From Enteractinococcus helveticum (GTDB lineage Bacteria; Actinomycetota; Actinomycetes; Actinomycetales; Micrococcaceae): a stretch of DNA of 64,000 bases. The notes below the pieces were generated by a model. The model did no database searches and was not told the origin of the DNA. It saw only the letters and a program-made list of their open reading frames with translations. Below, piece after piece: positions 63,256 to 64,000 of the stretch. Position 1 is the stretch's first letter; each line of letters begins with the position of its first letter. The translations under genes were made by a program, and so were the position numbers. The DNA lies in contig NZ_LXEY01000014.1 of NCBI RefSeq assembly GCF_001657475.1, positions 1 to 64,000 of the forward strand, in the 5' to 3' direction.

Positions 63256-63641
63256 GGCCACATCTCCTTTGGGATCATGGCCTCGGAGAATTCCTCGGCT
63301 ATTTACTTTGTATTGGACTTCGGAATAGGATTCCACCCCCAGAACGGGTGATATCACGCCAGACCCAGCGCTTGTCTGGTCCTAGCCTGGGATCGCCTGA
63401 TCGCTTCGAGTTCTGTGCTGCTCGTCAACGTTCACAGGTACTTTAACCTTGTTGCGGGTGTAAAATGAAGTACCTCTGAAGACCAATAAAAGTCCGGGGC
63501 TGGCCACTGTCAGCACCCTCACCATTCTAGATTTTTCGTACCTGCACAATCCTGTAGGGGCCTTATGACTATGAAAGTGAATGGATTACTCGATCGATAC
63601 GATCTTCTCAGGGTCGAACTCAACGCATAAGGGACCTCTCG
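63256..63641. other. Non-coding stretch
   Basis: No gene is supported here. It holds the divergent upstream regions of the SHOCT gene and of the regulator starting at 63642; no clear promoter was identified. Confidence 0.4.
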
Positions 63642-64000
63642 ATGAAGTCTTTGTCAGGCCTATCTCGCCACATCATTAATCGCCCTCGACTCGCCTATCC
63701 TCTGGAACGTTTAATCACCGGAGAAAGCCGAGTCGTCACCATCTGGGCGGCGGCAGGATCTGGGAAAAGCACCTTACTTCGGCAATGGGCGCATGATGCA
63801 GCATCACGCAACGTGGACGTTCTCGTGGTTGACGGTCAGGCATTGTTCAACGGCTCCGCAGCATTGGCAGACCAAATCCACCGAGCCAACTCTGGTGATG
63901 AAGCATCACGGCAAAGCATTTGTATCGTGCAAGATGCTCACCGAATAACCACAGACACAAGCCGACACAGCCCGCTGTCAATCATGCACGGACTGCCTGC
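63642..64000 (+). CDS. MalT/LuxR-type ATPase regulator, N-terminal part (cut by window end)
   Basis: The open frame from ATG 63642 runs to the window edge (119 codons seen). It begins HIINRPRLAYPLERLITGES, followed by the Walker A WAAAGSGKSTLLRQWAHDA, and a Walker B-like ICIVQDAHRI. This is the start of MalT-like STAND ATPases, which usually carry TPR repeats and a C-terminal LuxR HTH; those lie outside. Upstream GGGACCTCTCG is a weak ribosome site. The function is inferred from the first 119 residues only. Confidence 0.7.
   Translation, partial: MKSLSGLSRHIINRPRLAYPLERLITGESRVVTIWAAAGSGKSTLLRQWAHDAASRNVDVLVVDGQALFNGSAALADQIHRANSGDEASRQSICIVQDAHRITTDTSRHSPLSIMHGLP

Overview
The window looks like chromosomal DNA from an actinobacterium, most likely Micrococcales. 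The inference rests on moderately high GC by eye, frequent GTG/TTG starts, and typically actinobacterial families: DUF3151, an HNH endonuclease with a DUF222 domain, a PspC-only small protein, a Fur-catalase pair, PucR and IclR regulators, and an ISL3 element resembling IS31831. The species cannot be named from sequence alone. No rRNA, tRNA or CRISPR array was seen.

Layout. 1-382: the 3' tail of a probable transposase gene abuts the 3' fragment of an aquaporin gene. 383-3002: a short-chain dehydrogenase, an OBAP/DUF1264 protein and an Abi-family gene killed by one amber codon. 3417-7315: acidic secreted protein, MetNIQ methionine importer with a triple repeat in its promoter region, DUF3151 and a small HhH protein. 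7376-8034: Phd-type antitoxin with no visible toxin, and a PspC protein. 8107-22279: the most unusual part, two tandem modules, each a carnitine/choline-acyltransferase-like enzyme next to a peptide-type (Dpp/Opp) ABC transporter. The right-hand transporter (16520-21591) is complete. The left-hand one (10206-13608) has lost its binding-protein gene except for a short 3' scar, has an internal deletion in one permease, and carries substitutions in nearly every catalytic motif of its twin ATPase. Between and beside them lie remnants of a flavin monooxygenase, a Fic toxin (with an intact VbhA-like antitoxin) and an HTH regulator.

22313-29118: pRiA4b ORF-3-like protein, a membrane protein, and a probable beta-alanine/omega-amino-acid pathway (class III aminotransferase interrupted by an amber codon, methylmalonate/malonate-semialdehyde dehydrogenase, divergent PucR regulator). 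29257-38512: AtuA/DUF1446, DUF4387 and amidase genes with a GntR/HutC regulator, a TAXI-like TRAP permease and a separate complete DctPQM TRAP system; a shared operator-like motif links the AtuA operon and the permease. 39118-41837: purA and thrC, followed by two short repeat-plus-terminator units that may be small RNAs.

42117-53234: a catabolic island, with an MFS carrier, IclR regulator, FMN/2Fe-2S reductase, CYP199-like P450, second MFS carrier, ISL3 insertion, MBL hydrolase, aldehyde dehydrogenase and SDR alcohol dehydrogenase. Three near-identical palindromes in three promoter regions suggest one IclR regulon. The likely job is uptake and oxidation of a para-substituted aromatic acid or related compound. 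53231-64000: mismatch-specific DNA glycosylase, catalase with Fur regulator, HNH endonuclease, CoA-binding protein with MetY, membrane proteins including a K+ channel, and the start of a MalT/LuxR-type ATPase regulator cut by the window edge.
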